In this document: positions 32,400-40,246 of the stretch, piece by piece
Numbering within the stretch: the stretch's first letter is position 1
Layout: every line of letters starts with the position of its first letter
Origin: CAYMWF01 sp964394085 [NCBI: uncultured Gemmatimonadota bacterium]
Lineage (GTDB): Bacteria; GCA-2686955; CAYMWF01
DNA: 40,760 bases
Assembly: GCA_964394085.1 (NCBI GenBank)
Contig: CAYMWF010000044.1
Coordinates: forward strand, 1-40,760
Reading direction: 5' to 3'
Notes under the pieces: generated by a model
Database searches by the model: none
What the model saw: only the letters and a program-made list of their open reading frames with translations
What the model was told of the DNA's origin: nothing
Position numbers and translations under genes: made by a program

Positions 32400-33683
32400 T
32401 CAGGATTGGAGCCTGGTATGCTTGAAGAGGTAGGAGAGGGCGATCCCCGTTACGAACCCGGCGGCAAGATTCGTGGCGAGGGAGATTCCGAGCATCGTCA
32501 GGCATACGAACAGGTCGTTTCTCTCTTTTACATCGAGTATCATAAGAGCGAGCTGGGCTCCCGCGAATATCAGAAGAGCGCCGAGAACGGAGAAGGGGAT
32601 CAGACTGAGGATTCCGACGGCGCCGGAGCCGAAGAGGATGCCGGCTGCAAGGAAGAGGGACCCGATTACCAGGTTGGAGACAAGGGTGCGGGAGCCGAAC
32701 CTGTAATGCGCGGCAAGTCCGCCGGCTCCGTGGCAGAGGGGCATGCCGCCCAGAGCCCAAGTTGCAAGGTTCGCAAGCCCCATCGAAACCGCAAGCGCCC
32801 TGAAACTCGACCGTTTCGCCGCCCGGTCTCCGAAATACTCACGGGTCAGGTCGTTCTGGGCGATAACCGCATTGCCGACGGTCATAGGCAGCTGGGGAAG
32901 GGCGAGGATCATAAGGACAAGGACCAGCCCGGTGCTGTCGAGTAATCCGTACGGCAGCAGGCCGGGCAGGTGAAATCCGGCCTTGAAACCGCTGAATCCG
33001 CTGTATGAACCGAGCAGGAGACCCGCCGTCACGCCGAAAGCGATCACCACGATTGCCGCCGGGGCCCTCCTGTTTTCAATCAGCATCAGGATCAGCACGA
33101 TGGAAACAAGACCCAGCAGAATCCCGATGGGGAGGGGGCCGATCGAGGAGATCGACAGGAACGGTTCCGCCGCCCCGTGTTTCGACTGCAGAGCGGTACC
33201 ACCCAGTATGAAGCGAACCCCCTGGGTGAGCAGCAGAATGCCGGTCGTCAGCTGAACCCCTCTCACCGTCGCCCTCGGGACCAGCCTTCCGATCAGTGTG
33301 ATGGTTCCCGTTACAGCCAGAACGAGCAGGATTGCGCCGACCCACAATCCTGATGTTGATATCTGAGCTGGGTCCAGCGACTGGGCGATTGCGTATGCTC
33401 CGATTACCTTCATCGGCTGGACCGGGACGGTAACGCGGAAATAGATACCGGACAATATATAGAATACACCGACGGTGGTCAGAATCGCCGTCGCTTCCAT
33501 TCCGTTGATGAGGATGAGACCCATGGCGATGGGCAGCAGCGTTCCCAGGTCACCGAGAGAACCGGCGATCTCCCGGAGGTTGAAGCGCATGGAAGATGGG
33601 CCCATATCGGACAGAGGAATGTCAGCCGGTTCAGGAGTCATTTTCAGGTTTTTCTTCATTGGCTTCCCGCAGTTCAGGTTCAT
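32400..33683 (-). CDS. MOT1-type sulfate/molybdate transporter
   Basis: The 427-residue protein has ten or more membrane helices and the duplicated motifs of the MOT1 branch of the SulP superfamily: REIAGSLGDLGTLLPIAMGL at the start, VPVQPMKVIGAYAIA, and LPQLPMTVGNAVIAQNDL, then GGMPLCHGAGGLAAHYRFG. No STAS domain is present. In a locus for sulfate respiration it may import sulfate, although MOT1 proteins are best known for molybdate. It is convergent with znuB and 41 bp from it. The start is uncertain: ATG at 33683, with an alternative at 33659. Confidence 0.85.
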   Translation of the reverse strand: MNLNCGKPMKKNLKMTPEPADIPLSDMGPSSMRFNLREIAGSLGDLGTLLPIAMGLILINGMEATAILTTVGVFYILSGIYFRVTVPVQPMKVIGAYAIAQSLDPAQISTSGLWVGAILLVLAVTGTITLIGRLVPRATVRGVQLTTGILLLTQGVRFILGGTALQSKHGAAEPFLSISSIGPLPIGILLGLVSIVLILMLIENRRAPAAIVVIAFGVTAGLLLGSYSGFSGFKAGFHLPGLLPYGLLDSTGLVLVLMILALPQLPMTVGNAVIAQNDLTREYFGDRAAKRSSFRALAVSMGLANLATWALGGMPLCHGAGGLAAHYRFGSRTLVSNLVIGSLFLAAGILFGSGAVGILSLIPFSVLGALLIFAGAQLALMILDVKERNDLFVCLTMLGISLATNLAAGFVTGIALSYLFKHTRLQS

Positions 33684-33901
33684 TCTTCATTTTGTATATT
33701 CTTTTCGGATCGCCTTCAACCTGAAAATATCCTGGACCACGATTTAGCGTTCCGAAAATGGTCAAGACAAACGGGAGTTGGTGTTATGGAATAATCTAAG
33801 CCGATATGCTGCCCGCACCAGTGAAAATTAGGCTTGTCTAAGCAACAAACTAAAAAAAAAGTCCTTTCATAATAATTTACTGAAATTTTTTTGAAAAATG
33901 C

Positions 33902-33929
33902 TTGACACTTTTTTTTTCTTTGATACATT
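33902..33929 (+). promoter_or_regulatory. aprBA promoter
   Basis: A perfect -35 TTGACA (33902-33907) and TACATT (33924-33929, four of six matches) are 16 bp apart with a T-tract spacer. An upstream A/T-rich stretch (33845-33900) could act as an UP element for a highly expressed gene. Confidence 0.6.
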
Positions 33930-33940
33930 GCCTTTTTCGA

Positions 33941-33956
33941 TGTGAATTTTTTCACG
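33941..33956 (+). promoter_or_regulatory. Rex- or CRP/HcpR-like operator at the aprBA start site
   Basis: GTGAA-TTTT-TTCAC (33942-33955) is a perfect dyad within TGTGAATTTTTTCACG. It fits Rex boxes (TTGTGAA-N4-TTCACAA) except at the outer bases, and also the CRP-type TGTGA-N6-TCACA. It lies at about +5 to +20 of the predicted transcript, a repressor position. Rex is known to control sulfate-reduction genes in Desulfovibrio. Confidence 0.6.
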
Positions 33957-33983
33957 TTCTTTGGTAAGCAAGTTCAAGCTGGG

Positions 33984-34200
33984 ATTCAGAAAAACTCTCT
34001 GAATGGAAGTGGGCCGGCGGCAAAACCGCTTCTGAACGCTTCCCGGAACAACCTTCCAGAGCCAGTCCAAAAAGCTTGCACAAAGCCACTGCTCTGAATT
34101 TCTGAAACGTGAAAAGTCATCAAGAACATGTTGCGGAATTGAACAGCAGATATTTCCGCAATAATACGATTCCAGACTTTATTTCTGGAAAAACTTCCAG
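33984..34200 (+). other. Structured aprBA leader with alternative hairpins
   Basis: Hairpin 1 is ATTCAGA (33984-33990)/TCTGAAT (33998-34004). A GCGG-CAAAA-CCGC stem follows at about 34017-34029. Near the gene, TCTGGAA (34184-34190) can pair with TTCCAGA upstream (34170-34176, 7-base loop) or, through CTGGAA, with TTCCAG downstream (34195-34200, 4-base loop), but not both. A further TTCCAGA is at 34054-34060. The downstream hairpin ends about 13 bases before the ribosome-binding site. I recognise no known riboswitch class. Confidence 0.6.
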
Positions 34201-34223
34201 GGATATCGCCCAAAGGAGGAAGC

Positions 34224-34691
34224 ATGCCTAGTTTTGTGATTCCAGACAAATGCGATGGGTGCAAGGCGCTCGATAAGACCGCATGCCAGTACATTTGTCC
34301 CAACGATCTCCTTGTTCTGGACAAGGATGCCATGAAAGCTTACAACCAGGATCCCCAGATGTGTTGGGAGTGCTACAACTGCGTAAAAATTTGCCCGACA
34401 CAGGCAGTAGAAGTACGTGGATACGCTGATTTCGTGCCTATGGGCGCGAGCGTGACAGCGATGCGGAGCGCCGAGGATATCCTCTGGACCGTGCAGTTCC
34501 GCAGCAAGGATATCAGACCCAAGCGATTCAAGTTCCCCATCCGCAGAGGTGTAGAAGAAGGCAAGGCTCAGCCGTTCGATCATTACGAAACCGGCGACGC
34601 CGACATCAAGAGCAATACCCTCATGTGCGAACCGGCCGGACTGAATACGGAAAAAGGTCCTGTGAAGATGGACAAGATTCCGACTCTCTAG
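34224..34691 (+). CDS. aprB: APS reductase beta subunit
   Basis: The 155-residue subunit has two [4Fe-4S] ligand sets (C10/C13/C21/C25 and C47/C50/C53/C57, as CWECYNCVKICP) followed by the AprB-specific beta-sheet and C-terminal tail that wraps AprA (DILWTVQFRSKDIRPKRFKFPIR). It passes electrons from Qmo to the AprA flavin. AAAGGAGGAAGC gives an excellent ribosome-binding site, fitting high expression. aprA follows after 63 bp. Confidence 0.97.
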   Translation: MPSFVIPDKCDGCKALDKTACQYICPNDLLVLDKDAMKAYNQDPQMCWECYNCVKICPTQAVEVRGYADFVPMGASVTAMRSAEDILWTVQFRSKDIRPKRFKFPIRRGVEEGKAQPFDHYETGDADIKSNTLMCEPAGLNTEKGPVKMDKIPTL

Positions 34692-34754
34692 TCGAAGAGC
34701 GGAGTACGCGAGGATCTGTATCCTTCAGTGAATTAATCAAGGAGATAATAGACA

Positions 34755-36644
34755 ATGGCAGATTACCAAACAGTTACCGTCGAGACCGACTTGCTGATCT
34801 GCGGCGGCGGGATGGCTGCCTGCGGAGCGGCGGTCGAAGCCTCGTATTGGGCTAGAGAGCACGGCTTGAAGGTCACGGTCGTCGAAAAGGCGGCGGTTGA
34901 TCGTTCTGGCGCGGTTGCGATGGGCCTTTCAGCCATCAACCAGTACGTCGATCTGAACAGCGGCAACAATACTCTTACAGACTACGTAGACTACGTCCGC
35001 AACGATCTCATGGGTATCACCCGTGAGGACCTCGTGGCGAACATAGCGCGTCACGTAGACTCAAGTGTCCATCTCTTCGAGAAGTGGGGATTGCCCATCT
35101 GGACTGACGATGAAGGCAAATACGTGCATGAAGGCCGCTGGCAGCTCATGATCAACGGTGAATCCTACAAGGTCATCGTTGCAGAAGCAGCCAAGAATGC
35201 GCTGGAAGAAGCCGGTGGAGAGATTATCGAGCATGTATTCATCACCCACCCGCTCATGAACGGCGACAAGTGCGTCGGCGCAATCGGGTTCAGTCTCAGA
35301 GAAGAAAAAGTCTACGTGTTCAAGGCGAAGGCCACCCTGGTCGCCATGGGCGGCGCGGTGCACGTATTCAAACCGCGTTCAACCGGCGAGGGCTTCGGCC
35401 GCTCCTGGTACCCGCCTTTCAATGCCGGCGGAAGCGCGTTCTTCACCATCTACGCCGGTGCAGAGATGACCTGCCAGGAAGTAAGATTCATCCCGGTAAG
35501 GTTCAAAGACGCATACGGCCCGGTAGGCGCCTGGTTCCTTCTGTTCAAAGCGATAGCGACCAACGCCTACGGCGGCAACTATATGCTGGATAACGCCGAT
35601 GAGCTCGACAAATGGGAGCCCTACGGCAAAGTCAAGCCGCGGCCGGCCAACATCCGTAACTGGCTCATGATGCTCGATGTCATGGACGGCAAGAGCCCGA
35701 TTTACATGCAGACGGCTGAAGCGATTCAGAGAATCGCCGATCAGGCGCCGGATCCGAAATCAGCGAAGAGGAAGCTGAAAGAACTCGAAGCTGAAGCTTG
35801 GGAAGATTTCCTTGACATGACCATCTCGCAGGCGATCCTCTGGGCCGCGACGGATGTCGAACCCGAGAAGAAACCGTCCGAGATCATGGCTTGCGATCCC
35901 TACTTCATCGGTTCACACTCCGGTGCTTCGGGTGCATGGGTTTCAGGTCCTGAAGATCTTCAGACCGATGAGTCCAAGAACGATTACTTCTGGGGTTACC
36001 AGCACATGACGACCGTAGACGGTCTGTTCGCTGCAGGTGACGCATCCGGAGCTTCGAGCCACAAGTTCTCTTCAGGCTCGCATGCCGAGGGTCGTATCTG
36101 TGGAAAAACAGCCATATCCTACATCCTCGACAACAATGCAGCCCCCGTTGTAGACGATGCGCAAATCGACGCTCTGAGAGCCGAGATTCTGAAGCCGCTC
36201 GTCACTTTCGACGAATACAAAGGGGCCACCACCGATCCCGACATCAACCCCAACTACATCAGGCCGAGGCAGTTCATGTATCGTCTGCAGAAAATCATGG
36301 ATGAGTATGCAGGCGGAGTATCGAGCCAGTTCCAGACCAACGACAAACTGCTCGAAAAAGGCATGGAGCTGCTGGGCTACCTCCAGGAAGACAAAACGAA
36401 CCTCGCAGCCGAGAATCAGCATGAACTGATGCGGTGCTGGGAGAATGTCCACCGCTTGTTCCAGGCGGAGGCGCACGTTCGTTCCATCTACTTCCGCGAG
36501 GAAACCCGCTGGCCCGGTTACTACTTCCGTGCTGACAAACCCAGCATGGATAACGACAACTGGCTCGCCTTCTGTAACTGCAAATACAACAAAGACAACG
36601 GCGAGTGGGAGATGCTGAAGAAACCTGTGAAATACATCGTTTAA
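34755..36644 (+). CDS. aprA: APS reductase alpha subunit
   Basis: The 629-residue flavoprotein has the FAD fold at residues 12-50 (LLICGGGMAACGAAVEA, then TVVEKAAVDRSGAVAMG) of the fumarate-reductase-like family, and later AprA-type blocks such as HAEGRICGKTA and FYFREETRWPGYYFR near the end. It reduces APS to sulfite and AMP at the flavin, in the cytoplasm. AAGGAGATAATAGACA precedes the ATG. A strong terminator directly follows. Confidence 0.97.
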   Translation: MADYQTVTVETDLLICGGGMAACGAAVEASYWAREHGLKVTVVEKAAVDRSGAVAMGLSAINQYVDLNSGNNTLTDYVDYVRNDLMGITREDLVANIARHVDSSVHLFEKWGLPIWTDDEGKYVHEGRWQLMINGESYKVIVAEAAKNALEEAGGEIIEHVFITHPLMNGDKCVGAIGFSLREEKVYVFKAKATLVAMGGAVHVFKPRSTGEGFGRSWYPPFNAGGSAFFTIYAGAEMTCQEVRFIPVRFKDAYGPVGAWFLLFKAIATNAYGGNYMLDNADELDKWEPYGKVKPRPANIRNWLMMLDVMDGKSPIYMQTAEAIQRIADQAPDPKSAKRKLKELEAEAWEDFLDMTISQAILWAATDVEPEKKPSEIMACDPYFIGSHSGASGAWVSGPEDLQTDESKNDYFWGYQHMTTVDGLFAAGDASGASSHKFSSGSHAEGRICGKTAISYILDNNAAPVVDDAQIDALRAEILKPLVTFDEYKGATTDPDINPNYIRPRQFMYRLQKIMDEYAGGVSSQFQTNDKLLEKGMELLGYLQEDKTNLAAENQHELMRCWENVHRLFQAEAHVRSIYFREETRWPGYYFRADKPSMDNDNWLAFCNCKYNKDNGEWEMLKKPVKYIV

Positions 36645-36676
36645 CACAGGGACAGGAGCAATCAGGGGTAACCCCA

Positions 36677-36719
36677 AGGATCTTCGGGTGCCGCACGGTA
36701 CCTGAAGATCCTGTTTCTT
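36677..36719 (+). terminator. aprBA terminator
   Basis: AGGATCTTC (36677-36685) pairs with GAAGATCCT (36704-36712), and the inner GGGTGCC/GGTACCT extends the stem to 16 bp with wobbles around a GCAC loop. A T-rich tail (GTTTCTT) follows. Confidence 0.85.
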
Positions 36720-36753
36720 AACTCTTTTACCCCTGCCGCTCGAGAGAATTTGA

Positions 36754-36794
36754 CCCGGTCCGGTTTCGGCAGAAAACCCGTTTTCCGGGCCGGG
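36754..36794 (+). other. G/C-rich inverted repeat upstream of 36822
   Basis: CCCGGTCCGG (36754-36763) pairs with CCGGGCCGGG (36785-36794), one wobble, 21-base loop. Its left arm includes GTCCGGTTT (36758-36766), the reverse complement of the motif seen upstream of dsrC and the DsrM-like gene. It may be a second terminator or an operator. Confidence 0.5.
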
Positions 36795-36821
36795 ACATTT
36801 TAAAACAGAACGTATTCTGAA

Positions 36822-37109
36822 ATGAAAGCAAACAAACCTCCAGTTTGTCCCCATTGCGCAACCCGTCTCAGCAAGTGGCGTGTTCCGGTAGAATCGACGT
36901 GGAGTGAAGAGTTCTTTTTCGTTTGCTTCAATGACGACTGTTCCTACTACAAGAAAGGGTGGGAATGGATGTTCGAGCAATACGGGCAGAGGGCTTCCTA
37001 CAGATACGTGTTCAATCCGGAAACCGGTGCTTCATTGCGAATTCCGGTCTGGTCGGATGCCGCAACCCGGGAGATGATCGTCGACAACGGCGAAGGAGGT
37101 GTAGATTGA
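36822..37109 (+). CDS. Zinc-ribbon (Ogr/Delta-like) small protein
   Basis: The 95-residue protein has two cysteine pairs, CPHC at 9-12 and CFNDDC at about 35-40, giving one zinc-ribbon site like the Ogr/Delta zinc-finger family, followed by KKGWEWMFEQYGQRASYRY. Its stop overlaps the TTG start of the next gene (TTGA), so the two proteins are coupled. Lying between aprBA and dsrC, the pair probably serves sulfate respiration, for example in maturation or expression. The molecular role is unknown. Confidence 0.7.
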   Translation: MKANKPPVCPHCATRLSKWRVPVESTWSEEFFFVCFNDDCSYYKKGWEWMFEQYGQRASYRYVFNPETGASLRIPVWSDAATREMIVDNGEGGVD

Positions 37110-37996
37110 ACGGCAAAAAACGTCCCGATCCGAACTTGGAGCCGTTGCTGGAAAAGAAGATCCTGGAGGAATATCCGCGACTCGGTCCGGATGATACTTT
37201 CAAGTTTTCCTGCCATCCGGGTATCTCCTGCTTCAACCGGTGCTGCGGCGATGTCAACATTTTCCTTTCTCCCTTCGACGTGCTTCGTTTGAAGCGGAGA
37301 CTGGGGATGAAATCGGGCGATTTCCTCGATAAATATGCGCTCCTTCCGGTTCAGAAGGATATGAGAACACCAGTTGTCATACTGCGTATGAATGAAGATG
37401 AATCCAAAACATGCCCCTTCATGACTGAAAAGGGGTGCAGTGTTTATGAAGACAGGCCATGGCCCTGCCGCATGTATCCACTGGGGCTGGCGTCTCAGAA
37501 AGATACGCCGGACGGATGGCAGGGAGACCGGTTCTACTTCCTCCTGGAAGAAGAGGTCTGCAAGGGTTTCGACGAAGCCCGGGAATGGACCGTTCGTGAA
37601 TGGCTGGATGACCAGGGGATAGACGAGTACGACATCTGGGGTGAGCAATACAAGGAGCTGACCCTGCACAAGTTCTTCGAGGATGGAGGGCACCTATCAC
37701 CTGAAAAGATGAACATGCTCTTTCTCGGTTGCTACGACCTCGACAAGTTCCGCGAATTCGTTTTCGGAACCACGCTGCTTGACCGGTTCGAGGTCGACGA
37801 AGATTTCGTCGAAGAAATGCGTTACGACGATGAAGGACTGCTGCGTTTCGCATTCCTCTGGTTGCAGTTCAGCCTGTTCGGCGGACATACGGTGAAAGTT
37901 AAAGAAAAGGTCTACGAGGCATTCAAAGGACGGCTTGATAAGAAAAAACTTTTCGGTTCGAAGCCCTCGGATGATGTGTCGCAAAAAGAGAACTGA
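37106..37996 (+). CDS. YkgJ-family cysteine-cluster protein
   Basis: The N-terminal half has the Fe/Zn-chelating cysteine pattern of this family: CHPGISCFNRCCGD near residues 33-46, CPFMTEKGC and CRMYPLG near 100-125. An acidic C-terminal half of about 150 residues ends the protein. I chose the TTG at 37106, directly after GAAGGAGGT (37092-37100); the in-frame ATG at 36959 would overlap the whole zinc-ribbon gene. It is coupled to that gene by a 4-base overlap. Its function is unknown; metal delivery or methylation-linked maturation are possibilities. Confidence 0.75.
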   Translation: MNGKKRPDPNLEPLLEKKILEEYPRLGPDDTFKFSCHPGISCFNRCCGDVNIFLSPFDVLRLKRRLGMKSGDFLDKYALLPVQKDMRTPVVILRMNEDESKTCPFMTEKGCSVYEDRPWPCRMYPLGLASQKDTPDGWQGDRFYFLLEEEVCKGFDEAREWTVREWLDDQGIDEYDIWGEQYKELTLHKFFEDGGHLSPEKMNMLFLGCYDLDKFREFVFGTTLLDRFEVDEDFVEEMRYDDEGLLRFAFLWLQFSLFGGHTVKVKEKVYEAFKGRLDKKKLFGSKPSDDVSQKEN

Positions 37997-38001
37997 ACCT
38001 T

Positions 38002-38019
38002 CCGGTTTCGTTAAACCGG
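38002..38019 (+). other. Perfect inverted repeat upstream of dsrC
   Basis: CCGGTTT (38002-38008) and AAACCGG (38013-38019) enclose CGTT. It sits 6 bases after the YkgJ-family stop codon. It has no T-run, so it may be a weak terminator, a processing site or an operator. The right arm continues into AAACCGGAC. Confidence 0.55.
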
Positions 38020-38088
38020 ACGCCGGTCTCTACACGACGCTTCGCTCGTAGAAAAGACTGTAAAACAATAGATACAAGGAGATATGAA

Positions 38089-38406
38089 ATGGCGATTCAA
38101 CTGTTAGGCGGTAAAGAGCTTGAAGTGGATGAAGATGGTTTCATCCAGGATCCTGACCAGTGGGACAAAGGTGTGGCGGCGGATCTCGCGAAAACCGAGG
38201 GTGTGGATAACCTGACAGACGATCACTGGATTGTTGTCGATTTCCTGAGGGACTATTACCTCGAGTTCAATATGGCTCCGATGATTCGCAAGCTTTGTAA
38301 GAAAACCGGATTCAAGCTGAAGGAAATTTACGACTTGTTCCCGAGCGGCCCCGCAAAAGGCGCCTGCAAGGTGGCCGGGTTGCCGAAACCTACCGGCTGT
38401 GTCTAA
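38089..38406 (+). CDS. dsrC: DsrC sulfur-carrier protein
   Basis: The 105-residue protein has the DsrC/TusE fold (DEDGFIQDPDQWD, then DHWIVVDFLRDYY and RKLCKKTGFKLKEIYDLFPSGPAKGACK). It has both functional cysteines on the C-terminal arm, C93 and C104, ten residues apart, with C104 penultimate (TGCV). True DsrC with both cysteines carries the sulfite-derived sulfur as a trisulfide that DsrMKJOP reduces. AAGGAGATATGAA is the ribosome-binding site. It precedes the RsbRD-N, dsrM and dsrK genes but has its own leader. Confidence 0.97.
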   Translation: MAIQLLGGKELEVDEDGFIQDPDQWDKGVAADLAKTEGVDNLTDDHWIVVDFLRDYYLEFNMAPMIRKLCKKTGFKLKEIYDLFPSGPAKGACKVAGLPKPTGCV

Positions 38407-38558
38407 TTGCCCGATCCAGCGGTAAGCCGGAGCAGACGCGGGATATCTTCTGCCTCTTGCATCTTTCAACCAGGCAAAACATCTTCAGTGCACGCTGCAG
38501 AGAAAAGGCTGAAACTTCGTTATCCGGTTTGATTATCGCTTGATACAACCTTAACAGT

Positions 38559-38598
38559 CACCCGTTGCAGACTGTCGAATGGCGGTCCTAAACGGGTG
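38559..38598. other. 8-bp inverted repeat between dsrC and the RsbRD-N gene
   Basis: CACCCGTT (38559-38566) and AACGGGTG (38591-38598) with a 24-base loop lie in the 276-base gap after dsrC. There is no T-run. A weak promoter-like pair (TTGATT near 38529 and TAACAG) precedes it. Confidence 0.4.
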
Positions 38599-38682
38599 GA
38601 ACCGATTTACAATGCGGAAAGCTCGGTCTTTCGCCGATGGTGATGTGACCTGCTGACGATGTTGCTTTGGATGAAGTAGAAG

Positions 38683-39255
38683 ATGCTGAAGGATATACTC
38701 CAGAAAAAGAAGTCAGTGATAGTAGAAAACTGGCTGGCTGAGATAATCGGGGAGTACAGTTCCGGCACTGCTTCATTTCTTAATCGCAGCAATAACCGGT
38801 TCGCAAACCCCGTCGGGCATGATCTGCGAGTCGGAACACAAGCCATTTTCGAAAACCTGGCTGAGGGAATGGAAGCGGAAAAAGTCTGTCGGTACCTTGA
38901 CGGCATCATCAGAAGCCGGGCGATCCAGGACTTCACGCCTTCCCAGGCGATCTCATTCATTTTCTCCCTGAAAAAAGTCATCAGGGCGGAGCTGGATGTA
39001 TCGAACCGTGACCCGCAGTTTCAAATCGAGCTGGCCGATCTCGAGTCCGACATCGACCAGTTGACGCTTTTCGCATTCGATATATATACAAAATGCCGTG
39101 AACGGTTGTGTGAGCTCAGGGTCAACGAAATGAAAAATAGTGTGGCGGCTGTGATGAACAGATTCAACGAAGGAAGTTTCGACCCGAAACCGGCCGTTGA
39201 CCGTTCCGGAACAAATTCGAAGTGCAATAATTTACAGCGAGGTGGTGATCGGTGA
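38683..39255 (+). CDS. RsbRD N-terminal-type sensor protein
   Basis: The 190-residue helical protein (LLQKKK-type N-terminus MLKDILQKKKSVIVENWLAEI, NPVGHDLR, FTPSQAISFIFSLKKVIR, LFAFDIYTKCRERL) resembles the RsbRD N-terminal domain, a non-heme globin-like sensor fold of stressosome proteins. No STAS domain follows. Its stop overlaps the dsrM GTG start (GTGA), so it is translationally coupled to DsrMK and probably acts on that complex or its expression. I infer the sensing role from the family only. Confidence 0.75.
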   Translation: MLKDILQKKKSVIVENWLAEIIGEYSSGTASFLNRSNNRFANPVGHDLRVGTQAIFENLAEGMEAEKVCRYLDGIIRSRAIQDFTPSQAISFIFSLKKVIRAELDVSNRDPQFQIELADLESDIDQLTLFAFDIYTKCRERLCELRVNEMKNSVAAVMNRFNEGSFDPKPAVDRSGTNSKCNNLQRGGDR

Positions 39256-40241
39256 ACCCGGTTATTTCTTTTGTAGCAGTAACGGTTCTTTTTCTTCTGG
39301 GCATGGCGGGCGCCGGAGCGGGAGCTCCTTTATGGGCGACCGTGCCGTATATCGCCGTTCTCTTATTTCTGGGCGGTCTGGTATACAGGGTTATGAGCTG
39401 GGCTAAAGTCCCGGTTCCTTTCCGGATTCCGACTACGTGCGGGCAGGAGAAATCGCTTCCGTGGATCAAGCAGTCGACGATTGAAAACCCGAGTGATTCC
39501 ACCGGAGTCTTTACACGAATGGCTCTGGAGGTTCTCTTCTTCCGTTCCCTGCTGAGAAATACGACGACTGAACTCCGCAACAACAAGATGGTGTCTTACG
39601 TTCCCAGCCTGGCTCTCTGGGCCGGAGCAATGGTGTTTCATTGGTCGATGCTGGTTATCGTTCTCAGACATCTTCGGTTCCTCACTGAACCCGTGCCTGC
39701 TTTCGTCACAATACTGGAACAGGTGGACGGGTTCCTGTTCTGCCAGGTGGGAATGCCGGTCGTTTATACGACTTCTCTATTTTTCCTGGCCGCCCTGGCT
39801 TATCTCCTGATTCGGAGGTTCTCTTCTCCCCGCGTGAGATACATCTCGCTGGCAGGAGATTATTTCCCTCTGTTTCTGCTTCTGGGTATCGGAATCAGCG
39901 GGTTATGGCTCAGGCATCTCGGCAAGACCGACGTGGGGAGTATTAAAGAATTCGTCATGAGCCTGGTTACATTCGGCCCGGTGATGAAATCGACGATCAG
40001 TCCGTTGTTTTTCGGACATTTTCTACTGGTTTGCGTGCTTCTGGCCTATTTCCCTTTCAGTAAGCTGGTTCATATGGCCGGTGTGTTTCTGAGCCCCACC
40101 CGTAACATGGCGAACAACAACAGGGCGATCAGGCACGTGAATCCTTGGGATTATCCCGTCAAAACGCACCCATACGAAGAGTATGAAGATGAGTGGCGGG
40201 ACAAGATGAAAGCGGCCGGTGTGCCGGTCGATAAGGAATAG
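39252..40241 (+). CDS. dsrM: DsrM, heme b membrane subunit of DsrMKJOP
   Basis: The 329-residue protein is canonical DsrM: two N-terminal helices, the loop PFRIPTTCGQEKSLPWIKQ and EVLFFRSLLRNT, then NarI-like helices with heme-ligand histidines (MVFHWSM, FFGHFLL, KLVHMAG) and a C-terminal HPYEEYEDEWRDKM tail. It exchanges electrons between menaquinol and DsrK. The GTG start is coupled to the preceding gene, and dsrK follows after 5 bp. It is the only one of the three DsrM-like proteins here with the IPTTCGQ block. Confidence 0.93.
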   Translation: MNPVISFVAVTVLFLLGMAGAGAGAPLWATVPYIAVLLFLGGLVYRVMSWAKVPVPFRIPTTCGQEKSLPWIKQSTIENPSDSTGVFTRMALEVLFFRSLLRNTTTELRNNKMVSYVPSLALWAGAMVFHWSMLVIVLRHLRFLTEPVPAFVTILEQVDGFLFCQVGMPVVYTTSLFFLAALAYLLIRRFSSPRVRYISLAGDYFPLFLLLGIGISGLWLRHLGKTDVGSIKEFVMSLVTFGPVMKSTISPLFFGHFLLVCVLLAYFPFSKLVHMAGVFLSPTRNMANNNRAIRHVNPWDYPVKTHPYEEYEDEWRDKMKAAGVPVDKE

Positions 40242-40246
40242 TTATT

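Larger units (their letters stand above)
33684..34223 (+). other. Intergenic and leader region before aprB
   Basis: The 540 bases contain no gene. The left third is A/T-rich and holds the promoter and operator. From about 33937 on lies a leader of about 287 nt with several hairpins, listed separately. Confidence 0.6.

Noticed and set aside
34085-34091. GCCACTG in the aprB leader as a cobalamin riboswitch B12-box
   Set aside because: The required AGCCAGGAGACCTGCC-type core and the remaining conserved stems are absent.
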